64,000 bases of DNA from Rosistilla carotiformis (lineage in GTDB: Bacteria > Planctomycetota > Planctomycetia > Pirellulales > Pirellulaceae): NCBI RefSeq assembly GCF_007753095.1, contig NZ_CP036348.1:3224001-3288000 (forward strand), written 5' to 3'. Under the pieces are notes generated by a model. That model saw only the letters and a program-made list of their open reading frames with translations. It was not told the origin of the DNA and searched no databases. A program made the translations under genes and the position numbers. Below, one piece after another: positions 10,473 to 20,104 of this stretch (positions are counted from its first letter, which is position 1; each line of letters begins with the position of its first letter).

Positions 10473-10677
10473 GATCGGCCTTCGAAACGCCACGGCATTT
10501 GTTTCGACCGCAGGGCGAATCGCAATCCCCTGGTCGTGAAGCGGTGCTGCTGCATGGAGGGGAGGACGTTTCATGGGATTTACTTGCGTTGGCACAGCGG
10601 AAGCGGGTGCGATAGGATAGTCGTCTTTGCGAAAGCGATTCTGTTCGTTGGCCCCTCGATGGACAAACCGACCCCCC

Positions 10678-11250
10678 ATGAAAAAGAAACGTGAGTCCCG
10701 TCTCGATTCCACCGAGCCATCGGAGGATCTTTTGGCAACGCTTCAGTCGCGATTCAACGCAAATGAGAGCCGGCATCGGGGCATTCGCTGGAGCGATGTC
10801 AAAGCGAGAATCGATAGCAATCCCGCGAAACGCGCAGTGCTGGAGAGGATGGAGCGGACCGGCGGTGAGCCCGATGTTGTGGGGCGCGACAAGAAAACCG
10901 GAGCTTTCCTGTTTTTCGATTGCTGCGCCGAAAGTCCCATCGGGCGACGCAGTGTTTGCTACGACAGGGAAGCGTTGGAGTCGCGGAAGTCGCAGCCCCC
11001 CAGAGATAGCGTGCTCGATATGGCAGCGGCAATCGGGATCGATCTGCTTTGTGAGGAACAATATCGCGAGCTACAAACGCTGGGCGATTTCGACACAAAG
11101 ACTTCTAGCTGGATTCGAACTCCTGCAGAAGTGCGTGCCCTTGGCGGCGCCTTGTTTGGCGACTTCCGCTATGGTCAGGTCTTCATCTACCACAACGGGG
11201 CCCAGAGCTACTACGCCGCCCGCGGCTTTCGCGGATCGGTCAGCGTTTGA
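10678..11250 (+). CDS. DUF4256 family protein
   Basis: A 190-residue cytoplasmic protein of a conserved family without known function. It matches the DUF4256 pattern along its whole length: LLATLQSRFNANESRHRG, then MERTGGEPDVVGRDKKTG, CCAESPIGRRSVCYDREAL, LCEEQYRELQTLG, FDTKTSSW and YHNGAQSYYAARGFRG. ATG 10678 is chosen because the Lys-rich start and the domain begin there; the open frame to 10627 encodes unrelated residues. It stands alone and is convergent with purL. Confidence 0.88.
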   Translation: MKKKRESRLDSTEPSEDLLATLQSRFNANESRHRGIRWSDVKARIDSNPAKRAVLERMERTGGEPDVVGRDKKTGAFLFFDCCAESPIGRRSVCYDREALESRKSQPPRDSVLDMAAAIGIDLLCEEQYRELQTLGDFDTKTSSWIRTPAEVRALGGALFGDFRYGQVFIYHNGAQSYYAARGFRGSVSV

Positions 11251-11448
11251 CGCTGCGTAAACGCGACTCGCCAATCGCACCGGCGAATGGCGGAAGTCAC
11301 GAACGCTGCGAGCCTGTAGGTCGCACTTCGTGGTGGCAGAATAGCGGATCGGAGAACCGACTCACGCTCAATTCCAATGAAACGTGTCTGCGGACGATTC
11401 TCAACGCCGAAAGCGTGCTACCGTGCGAACGCCCTTTTCGGCGGACTT

Positions 11449-14367
11449 CTAATGCGATTCGAAGGCGAGTGGCTTTTGCCAGGTCTGCTTCAACGCGGGC
11501 CACTGCGATTCCATGACGGTTTGGTCGGCGTCGCGGATCGTTAACGATTCCCCTTCGACGACGGAGCCGATTCGAGTTAGTGGCAGCGAAGCAAAACAAG
11601 CTTCAAAGCTTTCCGTCGCGTCGCTGGCAACTTCGACCAGGAATCGGGAGTTCGATTCGCTGAACAGGATTACTTCCGGGCCTAGGCCACTTTGCGTCAG
11701 GTCGCTGATCTGCAGGTCGGCTCCTAATTCGCCAGCGAAACACATTTCGGCAACCGCCGCAGCCAGTCCACCTTCGCTGAGGTCGTGGCATGCGCGGACG
11801 CTGCCGCTGAGGATCGCTTGATGCATCGCGGCAAAGATCGCTTTGGCCGTTTGCACTTCGACCGTCGGTACCTGGCCGCCGGAAAGCTTGTTGACCAACG
11901 AGAAGTGCGATCCGCCGAGTTCGTCTTTGGTTTCGCCAACTAGATAGATCGCGTTGCGAGCCTGTTTCAGATCCATCGTGACGCACTTTGAAACGTCTTC
12001 GACTTGTCCCATGGCACTGATCAACAGGCTTGGCGGGATAGCAATCGTTTGACGGTTGCCATCGTCGTCGTTGTAGCTGAATTCGTTGTTCAAGCTGTCT
12101 TTGCCGCTGATGAACGGCGTCCCCAACGCGATCGCCATGTCTTGGCAAGCGATCGCCGCACGGACCAATGACCCAAGCGTTTCGGGACGATCGGTGTAGC
12201 CCCAACAGAAGTTGTCGAGGATCGCAATCTTCGCCGGATCCGCTCCCACCGCGACGGCGTTTCGCATCGCTTCGTCGATCGCACTGGCGGCCATGTGATA
12301 GGTATCGAAGTCGCCGAAGTGCGGGTTCATGCCGTTGCTGATCACGATTCCACGGCGACTCTCGACGCGCGGTCGCACGACCGCAGCGTCGCCAGGTCCA
12401 TCGGCTTGCACACCAACCAACGGCTTGATCACGCTTCCACCTTGGACTTCGTGATCGTATTGGCGGATGATCCATTCCTTACTGGCGACGTTCAGCGCGG
12501 CCAAAATCTTTCGCAGCGTCTCGTCGTGGTCGGCGGGAACCGTTCCCTCCAGCGGGCAGACTTGCGGTGCCTGATAGATCGCATCGCGAACGATCGGCGG
12601 CCGGCCGTCGTGCAAGAAGTGCATCGTGACTTCGCCGACCAAGTTCTCGCCGTACATCAGTCGCAGGTTGCCGGTCGCTTCGAACTTTCCGATCCGCGTG
12701 ACTTCGACCCCTTCGCTTTCGCAGAGCTTCTGCAACGGTTCCCACTGGTCGGCCGAAACCGACAGCACCATTCGCTCTTGCGCTTCGCTGATCCAGATCT
12801 CGGTGTAAGAGAGTCCGTCGTATTTGAGCGGACACTTGTCCAACCAAACCTCCGCACCAATCTTCTCGCCCATCTCGCCGACAGCGCTACTGAAACCGCC
12901 CGCACCGCAATCGGTCACGGCGTTGTAGAGTCCTGCGTCGCGAGCCTGCAGCAGAACGTCGGCGACCATCTTTTCGGTGATCGCATTGCCGATCTGGACT
13001 GCGCCGCCGGAAAGCGATTCGCTCTCGCTGGTCAATTCCGCACTGCTGAACGTCGCGCCGTGGATTCCGTCGCGGCCGGTTCGGCCTCCCATCGCCACAA
13101 TGTAGTCGCCCGGCAACGCTTCCTTAAAACATTTGTCGACCGGCAGCAGACCGACGTTGCCGGCATAGACCAATGGATTGCCGAGGTAACGCGGGTCGAA
13201 ATAGACCGCACCGTTGACCGTAGGAATTCCCATCCGGTTGCCGTAATCGCGGACGCCCGAGACGACACCTTTCATCACGCGGCGGGGATGCAGCACGCCA
13301 GCGGGGAGATCTTCGGGAGCGGTTTCTGGCGGAGCGAAGCAGAAGACGTCGGTGTTGCAAATCGGCTTGGCTCCCATCCCGGTCCCCAGCGGATCGCGGA
13401 TCACGCCGCCGATGCCGGTGTTTGCCCCGCCGTAAGGTTCCAGCGCCGAGGGATGGTTGTGCGTTTCGACTTTGAAGCAGATGTTGTATTCGTCGTCGAA
13501 GGTGACGACGCCGGCGTTGTCTTCGAACACGCTGACGCACCAATCGTCATCGCCCAGCGATTTGCGAATCGATTGGGTCGCGGCAAAGATCGTTTCTTTG
13601 AGCATGTTTTCAAAGCGACGCTCGCCGTTTTCGTCGCGGTATGCGATTCGGCCCGCCAGCGTTTTGTGGCTGCAGTGCTCGCTCCAGGTCTGGGCGACCG
13701 ATTCGAGTTCGATATCGGTCGGCTCGCGGCCCAAGTCGCGGAAGTGCTTTTGGATCGTCTGCATCTCGACGAGCGTCAGATACAGCTGGCCCTCTTTACT
13801 CAGGCGTTCCAACGCGGCATCGTCCAAGTCACGGATGGCGACATGTTGCAATTCGAACTCGTAAGCCGAACCGATTTGCAGCCGGTCCAGTTGCAGCGGT
13901 CCCACGATCACTTGTTCGATCGAATCGTTCGATAGGGCCCGCTTGCAGATTTGATCCAGCTGTTGCGGCGGCAGTTCGGGCAGCCAATACTTCCGCACCG
14001 TCCGGACCCCTTCGACTTGCCAACCGCCGTCGCGGATCGCCGCGATGGTGCTTTGAGCAACGGGATCCATCACGCCCGGCTTGGCCATGACATGGACCAA
14101 GGTTTTGTTGGCGTTGGGGGAGGCGAGCAGTTCGTCGCTGCCAACGGTGGCGATCACCGATCGCTGCGTGACCGGATCGACGAGATAATTGGCAGCGATC
14201 GCGGAGACCGCATCGGCGTCCAAATCACCTTCGACAAGAAAACTCTTGGACATCGCAACGTCCAAGTGGTCGGCCAAGCGAAGTTCGAAGATCTCTTCGG
14301 CGATTCGCGCCCCATCGCGGTCGACCGTGCCTTCGCTGGGATAAATATCGATTTGCCAGAGGGTCAT
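11449..14367 (-). CDS. purL: Phosphoribosylformylglycinamidine synthase, PurS-PurL form without glutaminase domain
   Basis: Fourth step of purine synthesis: FGAR plus glutamine plus ATP gives FGAM; cytoplasmic. The 972-residue protein begins with PurS-like sequence in about the first 170 residues (MTLWQIDIYPSEGTVDRDG). PurL motifs follow: SVAQTWSEHCSHKTL, FKVETHNHPSALEPYGGANTGIG, RDPLGTGMGAKPI, MGGRTGRDGIHGATFSS and, in the second half, VAVGADPAKIAILDNF and HDLSEGGLAAAVAEM. It ends after the second synthase half with no glutamine amidotransferase domain, so a separate PurQ is needed and is not in this window. purH is also present (31442) but not linked. The gene lies 101 bp downstream of the SPOR-like gene on the same strand. 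Confidence 0.95.
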   Translation of the reverse strand: MTLWQIDIYPSEGTVDRDGARIAEEIFELRLADHLDVAMSKSFLVEGDLDADAVSAIAANYLVDPVTQRSVIATVGSDELLASPNANKTLVHVMAKPGVMDPVAQSTIAAIRDGGWQVEGVRTVRKYWLPELPPQQLDQICKRALSNDSIEQVIVGPLQLDRLQIGSAYEFELQHVAIRDLDDAALERLSKEGQLYLTLVEMQTIQKHFRDLGREPTDIELESVAQTWSEHCSHKTLAGRIAYRDENGERRFENMLKETIFAATQSIRKSLGDDDWCVSVFEDNAGVVTFDDEYNICFKVETHNHPSALEPYGGANTGIGGVIRDPLGTGMGAKPICNTDVFCFAPPETAPEDLPAGVLHPRRVMKGVVSGVRDYGNRMGIPTVNGAVYFDPRYLGNPLVYAGNVGLLPVDKCFKEALPGDYIVAMGGRTGRDGIHGATFSSAELTSESESLSGGAVQIGNAITEKMVADVLLQARDAGLYNAVTDCGAGGFSSAVGEMGEKIGAEVWLDKCPLKYDGLSYTEIWISEAQERMVLSVSADQWEPLQKLCESEGVEVTRIGKFEATGNLRLMYGENLVGEVTMHFLHDGRPPIVRDAIYQAPQVCPLEGTVPADHDETLRKILAALNVASKEWIIRQYDHEVQGGSVIKPLVGVQADGPGDAAVVRPRVESRRGIVISNGMNPHFGDFDTYHMAASAIDEAMRNAVAVGADPAKIAILDNFCWGYTDRPETLGSLVRAAIACQDMAIALGTPFISGKDSLNNEFSYNDDDGNRQTIAIPPSLLISAMGQVEDVSKCVTMDLKQARNAIYLVGETKDELGGSHFSLVNKLSGGQVPTVEVQTAKAIFAAMHQAILSGSVRACHDLSEGGLAAAVAEMCFAGELGADLQISDLTQSGLGPEVILFSESNSRFLVEVASDATESFEACFASLPLTRIGSVVEGESLTIRDADQTVMESQWPALKQTWQKPLAFESH

Positions 14368-14468
14368 GAGCTGCCTTCAATCGTCGAAAACCGGTGCCGC
14401 AAAAAGTGAACGAATCGTTCACAAATTTCGCAAACCAAGCCCTCGACGTGAAGGGGGCGTTGACAGCA

Positions 14469-15602
14469 TTAGCCGCCAAAACCAAGTGCGCCAGCATATA
14501 GGCTGCGCTTGCTCGACCGTGGGACCGCAATCGGGTGAGGATTCAGGTCAAACGGAATCCCCGCGATGTGGTTGGCGGCCAGTTGCGTGCCGTGGGAGGC
14601 TTGTTGGATCGATTTGCCCGCCGAATATTTTTGCATCGTTTGCAAAATCTCAGGAGCGTAGCGAAATTCGCCGCCGGGAACCTCTTCGCCCAAGCGATCA
14701 AATTCGCCGACCGTCACAATGCTTCGATAGCGATCGTGGAACTCATACGCATCGACTCCCTTGGCTCGCAGGGCGACCACCATCTTGTGCGCCTGTTCAG
14801 CCCCCTTGTTCAATCGGTTCGGATTGGGGACCAGTTTCGACGCTCCCGCGCCGTTGCCGAAGTCGGTTGTGGCGTTGCCGCCGAAGGAGCGGACGACGAC
14901 GGTGAACTTTCCAGGGTTGTCCAGCAAGCTGTGATCGACGTCTTCGTTCATGCTGCGGACAAACGCATCGACAACCGGGGCATTGAAAAATTCATCGGGC
15001 AGCAGGGGGTTTTTGGAAACAAAGGCCATGGCCATCGGGCCTGCCTGACGCTTTTCGCTGTCCTTATTGAACAGCTTCGATTGCAGTTGGCGGAAGGCGG
15101 CGAAGCGTTGACTGGTCTTGCCCGTCTTCGAAAAATCGAGCGATTTGGGCTGCGCGTGCTTCACCAAATCCAGCGTCTTCTCTATCGAAGGGTTCTGCAG
15201 CGAGTCGAATTCGCCGACCAGAACGGCATACGAATCGTACTTGCGTCCGTTCAGGTGACGCATCTTGACCGGTTGGGGGCCCGAACCCATCAGCGGGCGG
15301 GTGTAATCGTAAGCCTCTTGGTGGATGTAGGCGGGCAGGTTGTAGTCCTGTCGTAGCTCCATCACCAGATCGGAAGCTTGTTGCTTCCCCTGTTCCCCAC
15401 CAAAACAGGCGGCCAGGATCAGCCAGGGGCCGTTTTCTTCGCTCAGTTCATATTCCACGTTCGGATCGGCCTCGACCGTCCGACGGGTGAACATATTAAG
15501 AAACGAAGGAGGCGCAGCCGTCGTGATGCTGGCGCCTACAAGCACCAATACCAAGGTGATCGATCGTAAATGTTGCTGTGTTGCCCACTGCCCGCGTGTC
15601 AT
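14469..15602 (-). CDS. Exported protein with two SPOR-like segments
   Basis: A 377-residue protein with an N-terminal signal (LRSITLVLVLVGASITTAA). It has no enzyme motif, but two segments have the beta-alpha-beta cadence of SPOR peptidoglycan-binding domains. The first (about residues 55-140) runs from PWLILAACFGGEQGKQQASD to YAVLVGEF. The second (about 245-320) runs from FTVVVRSFGG through AHKMVVALRAKGVDAYEF to SIVTVGEF. If correct it would act in the periplasm on septal glycan or as a scaffold. The call is an inference from pattern, not a firm family match. ATG 15602 is chosen for its GGTGGAG ribosome site; the open frame extends to 15917 but would swallow the divergent gene's 5' region. 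Confidence 0.55.
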   Translation of the reverse strand: MTRGQWATQQHLRSITLVLVLVGASITTAAPPSFLNMFTRRTVEADPNVEYELSEENGPWLILAACFGGEQGKQQASDLVMELRQDYNLPAYIHQEAYDYTRPLMGSGPQPVKMRHLNGRKYDSYAVLVGEFDSLQNPSIEKTLDLVKHAQPKSLDFSKTGKTSQRFAAFRQLQSKLFNKDSEKRQAGPMAMAFVSKNPLLPDEFFNAPVVDAFVRSMNEDVDHSLLDNPGKFTVVVRSFGGNATTDFGNGAGASKLVPNPNRLNKGAEQAHKMVVALRAKGVDAYEFHDRYRSIVTVGEFDRLGEEVPGGEFRYAPEILQTMQKYSAGKSIQQASHGTQLAANHIAGIPFDLNPHPIAVPRSSKRSLYAGALGFGG

Positions 15603-15840
15603 TCTGCTCTCCACCTGGGGAAACATCGGTTCTGTCCTTGAAGTCGGTGGGACCGTATCAAAACGATCCGTCCGCCGCAAAGACCGAATCGAACGAATCG
15701 CGTTCCCCGAGACAAACACGGCCCGACCGACTACGATAAGGCCTCCCCCCAAGGTGACTGGTCGGCCCCAAACGCCCACGCTCTCAAGGCCCCCCGTTGT
15801 CACCAATTCTTCAACATCACTCTCAATCTTTCCCAACTCC

Positions 15841-18800
15841 ATGAACAACCGTTTTCTATTCCGCGCGACGGTGCTGTACGTCGCGGTGCTGCTTTCCCAA
15901 GCGATCTTTCTCGCCACCAGCGGCGTCGCCCAGGACGGAGAATCGGAACCGTCCGCGGTCCGACCTCCGCTGCGCGCTCTTTTGATCGCTGGCGGATGCT
16001 GTCACGATTACGCCGGCCAACAAGCGGTGATCGCGAAAGAGATCTCCGCCCGCGCGAACGTCCGTGTCGACGTTTACTGGACCGACGACAAGACCGTCAC
16101 GCCCCCCTTCCCGCTGTTCCAACGATTGGACTGGGCCGACGGCTACGACGTAATCATCCACGACGAATGCGCCGCCGGTATCCGAGACCAAGCGATCGTC
16201 AACCGGATCCTGCAGGTGCATCAAAAGATCCCAGCGGTCCATCTGCATTGCGCCATGCACAGCTTCCGTACCGGCGGCGACGCCTGGTTCCGGCATCTGG
16301 GACTGCAATCGAATTCACACGGCCCCCAGAAACCGATCGATGTCCATTACGTCGACCCGCAGCATCCGATCACCAAGACGCTTGCCGATTGGACGACGAT
16401 CAACGAAGAGCTGTACAACAACGTCAACGTCTTCGACGCCAAACCGTTGGCGATGGGCAAGCAGATCGTTGGCAAGAACGGCAAAGAGGAAGTGGTCGAT
16501 GCGATCGTCGCCTGGACGACCGAGCGAGATGGCATCCGCGGCTTCAGCACCACGCTGGGACACAACACCGCCACGGTCGCCGATGACAAGTATATGGATC
16601 TCGTCACCCGCGGCTTGCTGTGGGCCTGCGATCGATTGACCGAAGAAGATTTGCAACCTTACAGCGGGTCGAACAAGGTTACCTTCATCGATTCGAAACT
16701 GCGCTCGTCGAGCGACGGTCCGTCGGACGTGATGCCCAAAGATGCCACGTTGGTGCGGATGAGTTCTTCGAGCACGCAGAGCGGGCACCCGTTGGCGCAC
16801 GCGATCGATGGTTCGGACCAGACGCGTTGGTGCGCCGCCAACGGAACTTATCCCCAGTGGATTCAGTTCGAGTTTGAACAGCCGCGAGCGGTCGCTGAAA
16901 TCGGATTGAAGTGGGAATCGAATCACATCTATCGATACCGCGTCGAGGGATCGAACGACGCCAAAGTGTGGACGATGCTGTTGGATCTAACGAACAATCA
17001 AAACCGGGAGAACGGGCCGCACGCGATCGCCAAACCAACGGCCTTCAAATTTCTACGGCTAACGGGAGTGGGTTGTTCCAGCGGAGGAAGCTGGTGCAGT
17101 ATTCGCGAGATCCGTTTAAAAGGGGAAGGGATTAACGCGTTGTGGCCCGCCGATTCCGATGGCGAACCGCAGGCGTTCAAACCGCTCGCCGGAGAACTCT
17201 ACACCTCCTTCGGAAACGCCCCGCCTCAAATTCTGCCCCTTGCGCCCGAGCGGGAGGCGGAGATTCTCAAGGACGTTCAAGTTGCCGATGGTTTCGAAGC
17301 GACGGTTTTCGCTGCGCCGCCAGCCGTCAATTATCCCGTCTTTGTCGCCGCGGCACCTGAAGGAACGTTGTATGTCAGTTCCGACGGCAACGGTTCGCTG
17401 GGGCGCGATCCCGAGCGCGGCCGCGTGATCCGGTTGCGCGATCTCGATGGCGACGGTCGGGCCGACGAAACGAAAACGTTCTGCACCGTCGATGCGCCGC
17501 GCGGTCTCGTCTGGGATCGCGACCGGTTGTATCTGATGCACCCGCCGCACTTGAGCGAGTTCATCGATCACGACCTCGATGGGATCGCCGACGAACAGAA
17601 CATTTTGGTCCGCGACCTAGCGTTCGGTTACGACAAACGCCCCGCCGACCACACGACCAACGGCGTCAGCCTCGGTGCCGACGGATGGTTGTACATCGCC
17701 GGCGGCGACTTCGGATTTATGAACGCCGTCGGTCGCGATGGACGCACGCTGCAACATCGCGGTGGGGGCGTGATCCGCGTCCGTACCGATGGGACCGGAT
17801 TGGAAGTCTATTCGACCGGCACGCGGAATATCTTGGAGGTGGCGATCAGTCCGCGGATGGATCTGTTCGCTCGCGACAACACCAACGATGGCGGTGGTTG
17901 GGACGTGCGACTGCATCACTTCACCGGGATGGACGACCACGGATACCCGCGTTTGTACAAGAACTTTGCCGACGAGTGCGTTGCGCCGCTGGCCGATTAC
18001 GGTGGCGGTTCGGGATGCGGCGCGGTCTATCTGGACGAACCAGGCTTTGGCCAATGGAACGACGCCCCGCTGACGGCCGACTGGGGAACGGGCGGATTGT
18101 ACCGACACACCGTGGAGCCCAAAGGATCGACCTTTGTCGAAACCGCTCCGCCGGAACCGATCGTCAAAATGACTCGCCCGACCGACGCCGACGTCGACGG
18201 AAACAGCGGCCTGTATGTGGCCAGTTGGCGCGGGGCAACGTTCAAATGGGAAGGACCCAATGTCGGCTACATCGTTCGCGTGACGCCGAAGGATTTCCAG
18301 CCCGAACCGATGATCGACTTCGCCAAAGCTTCGGACGAAGACCTTGTCGCTGCACTGGAATCGACCAGCTACCGTCGCCGGATCGCGGCACAGCGGGAAC
18401 TGAAACATCGCAAACATCCCGCCGCGGATAAGCTGCTGGCCGACGCTAAACAGACGCGTTCGAGCGACCGGAATCTTGTCGAACGCTTGCAGACCGATGC
18501 CAGCGACGACGAACTGATCAAAGCCCTCGCGTCGACCGACCCGGTGATCGTGCACGTTGCCGTCCGCACGTTGGCTCATCGCGGCAACAGTGCCGCTTGC
18601 TGGCGAGCGATCGATGGCAACAACAACGCCGCCGACGCAGCCTTCCGCGCCCTGGCGATGATGCATTCGACCGACGTTGTCGACAGCTTGATCGACCGGT
18701 TAGCGAAAGCCGACGCGACCGCCGATCGCCGTGCGATCCTGGCAACGCTGTGCCGATTGCATTTCCACGAAGGCGTTTGGAATGGGCAATCGTGGGGAAC

Positions 18801-20055
18801 GCGCCCCGATACCCGCGGACCGTACTATCAACCCGAACCGTGGCAGGAGACGCCAAAGATCGCTGCCACGTTGAAAGCGGAGTTGGCGAAAGCCTCTGGA
18901 GACGAAGCGGCTTGGTTGGTGCAGACGATGACTGCCAATCGGATCGAATCGACCGAAGCACTCGACCGACTGTTGCAGCTGGCCGGCAGCGACGCCAGCC
19001 TGATCCCAACGGCTGTGACCCAATTGGCCGCCGCCAGCGATGTCTCACCCGCAGGGTTGGCGCTGTTGTCGCGCGCGGTCAATTCCTCGGAGGCTTCCCC
19101 TGCGACGTTGGCGGAAGCTGTCGCTGCACTGACAAAAGCCGAAGGCCCCGACGCAGTCGGCGCGATCGTGACCGCGATGGATTCGCTGAGCAAAGCCTCG
19201 GGAGCCCGCGACCCGCTGAAGTCGGCGACGGCGGCGTTTCTGAAGTCGCCGAAGCTGGATCAATATGCTGGGGCGTTGGTCGCATTGGCGAACGATCCCG
19301 CGCGGCAAAAGAACCTGTGGGCCGATGCCGGCCTGATCGCATTGGCGGAACAGAAGGATCGCAGTCCCGAGACGCGCGAGGTCGCCCGCGAAGCGATCGA
19401 CAGCGCTTGGGCAAACGCGGGCGACCGTGCGGCGCGTTTGATCCGAGCCGCCGCGGCAACGGACAGCCACCTGTTGGACGAACAGATTTTGTCTTCGATC
19501 AACGCGGCGGACACAACGCTTTCGGAAGCTGCCAAGTCGGCGGTGAAGCGGTTGAAACTGAAACCTCGCCCGACCGATATGTCGCCTCAATTGAGTTCGT
19601 TGGCGATCGACCAGGCGCTGCAACAAGCCGTTTCGAAATCGGGTGATCTCCGTTGGGGGCAGCAGGTGTTTGCCAAAGCCAACTGCACCGCATGCCACAC
19701 GATCAGCAAAGACGAACCGCAGAAGGGACCGTTCCTGGGGAACATCGCTCGAACGTACAAGCGTCCCGAATTGGCCGCGGCGATTCTGCTGCCCAGCAAG
19801 ACGATCGCACAGGGCTTTGTGACCAACGTGATCGTGACGCTCGACGGCGACACCTTAACCGGTTTTGTGACCAACGAGCAGAGCGACCGAGTGACGTTGC
19901 GTGATCAAAACGCCAAGGAGTACACGGTCATGAAGGACGACATCGAGATCCGCAAAACCTTGCCGACCTCCGTGATGCCCGACGGGCTGATGAACACCTA
20001 CAGCGTTCACGATCTCGCGTCGCTGTTGGATTACCTGCAATCGCTCAGCGAATAG
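15841..20055 (+). CDS. Giant secreted ThuA / discoidin / PVC propeller / HEAT / CxxCH cytochrome protein
   Basis: A 1404-residue exported multidomain protein. A signal peptide (VLYVAVLLSQAIFLA) is followed by several modules. A ThuA-like domain (about 40-270; ALLIAGGCCHDY, YDVIIHDECAAG, AVHLHCAMHSFR) is of the trehalose-utilisation type. An F5/8 type C discoidin-like domain (about 300-435; HAIDGSDQTRWCA) probably binds carbohydrate. The PVC-type dehydrogenase beta-propeller (about 475-815) has DLDGDGRADE. Helical HEAT-like repeats cover about 830-1230. A cytochrome c domain carries C1282-T-A-C-H1286. The set suggests a periplasmic or surface sugar oxidase that passes electrons to a haem; the substrate is unknown. 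ATG 15841 begins the signal; the open frame extends upstream only by chance. It is divergent from the SPOR-like gene. Confidence 0.9.
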   Translation: MNNRFLFRATVLYVAVLLSQAIFLATSGVAQDGESEPSAVRPPLRALLIAGGCCHDYAGQQAVIAKEISARANVRVDVYWTDDKTVTPPFPLFQRLDWADGYDVIIHDECAAGIRDQAIVNRILQVHQKIPAVHLHCAMHSFRTGGDAWFRHLGLQSNSHGPQKPIDVHYVDPQHPITKTLADWTTINEELYNNVNVFDAKPLAMGKQIVGKNGKEEVVDAIVAWTTERDGIRGFSTTLGHNTATVADDKYMDLVTRGLLWACDRLTEEDLQPYSGSNKVTFIDSKLRSSSDGPSDVMPKDATLVRMSSSSTQSGHPLAHAIDGSDQTRWCAANGTYPQWIQFEFEQPRAVAEIGLKWESNHIYRYRVEGSNDAKVWTMLLDLTNNQNRENGPHAIAKPTAFKFLRLTGVGCSSGGSWCSIREIRLKGEGINALWPADSDGEPQAFKPLAGELYTSFGNAPPQILPLAPEREAEILKDVQVADGFEATVFAAPPAVNYPVFVAAAPEGTLYVSSDGNGSLGRDPERGRVIRLRDLDGDGRADETKTFCTVDAPRGLVWDRDRLYLMHPPHLSEFIDHDLDGIADEQNILVRDLAFGYDKRPADHTTNGVSLGADGWLYIAGGDFGFMNAVGRDGRTLQHRGGGVIRVRTDGTGLEVYSTGTRNILEVAISPRMDLFARDNTNDGGGWDVRLHHFTGMDDHGYPRLYKNFADECVAPLADYGGGSGCGAVYLDEPGFGQWNDAPLTADWGTGGLYRHTVEPKGSTFVETAPPEPIVKMTRPTDADVDGNSGLYVASWRGATFKWEGPNVGYIVRVTPKDFQPEPMIDFAKASDEDLVAALESTSYRRRIAAQRELKHRKHPAADKLLADAKQTRSSDRNLVERLQTDASDDELIKALASTDPVIVHVAVRTLAHRGNSAACWRAIDGNNNAADAAFRALAMMHSTDVVDSLIDRLAKADATADRRAILATLCRLHFHEGVWNGQSWGTRPDTRGPYYQPEPWQETPKIAATLKAELAKASGDEAAWLVQTMTANRIESTEALDRLLQLAGSDASLIPTAVTQLAAASDVSPAGLALLSRAVNSSEASPATLAEAVAALTKAEGPDAVGAIVTAMDSLSKASGARDPLKSATAAFLKSPKLDQYAGALVALANDPARQKNLWADAGLIALAEQKDRSPETREVAREAIDSAWANAGDRAARLIRAAAATDSHLLDEQILSSINAADTTLSEAAKSAVKRLKLKPRPTDMSPQLSSLAIDQALQQAVSKSGDLRWGQQVFAKANCTACHTISKDEPQKGPFLGNIARTYKRPELAAAILLPSKTIAQGFVTNVIVTLDGDTLTGFVTNEQSDRVTLRDQNAKEYTVMKDDIEIRKTLPTSVMPDGLMNTYSVHDLASLLDYLQSLSE

Positions 20056-20104
20056 GCGGCAGGTCCGGAGCGATGTTGCGGTTGGGAGCGATCGGCAGGA
20101 TTTG

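Noticed and set aside
11105-11130. A ggattcgaact stretch resembling a tRNA T-arm
   Set aside because: It lies inside the DUF4256 gene in frame, and no acceptor or anticodon arm can be formed around it.
12295-13935. 546-codon plus-strand open frame
   Set aside because: It is antisense to purL, which matches its family along the whole length.
15487-15840. Upstream extension of the giant cytochrome reading frame
   Set aside because: The signal peptide starts at 15841, and the extension overlaps the start of the divergent SPOR-like gene.
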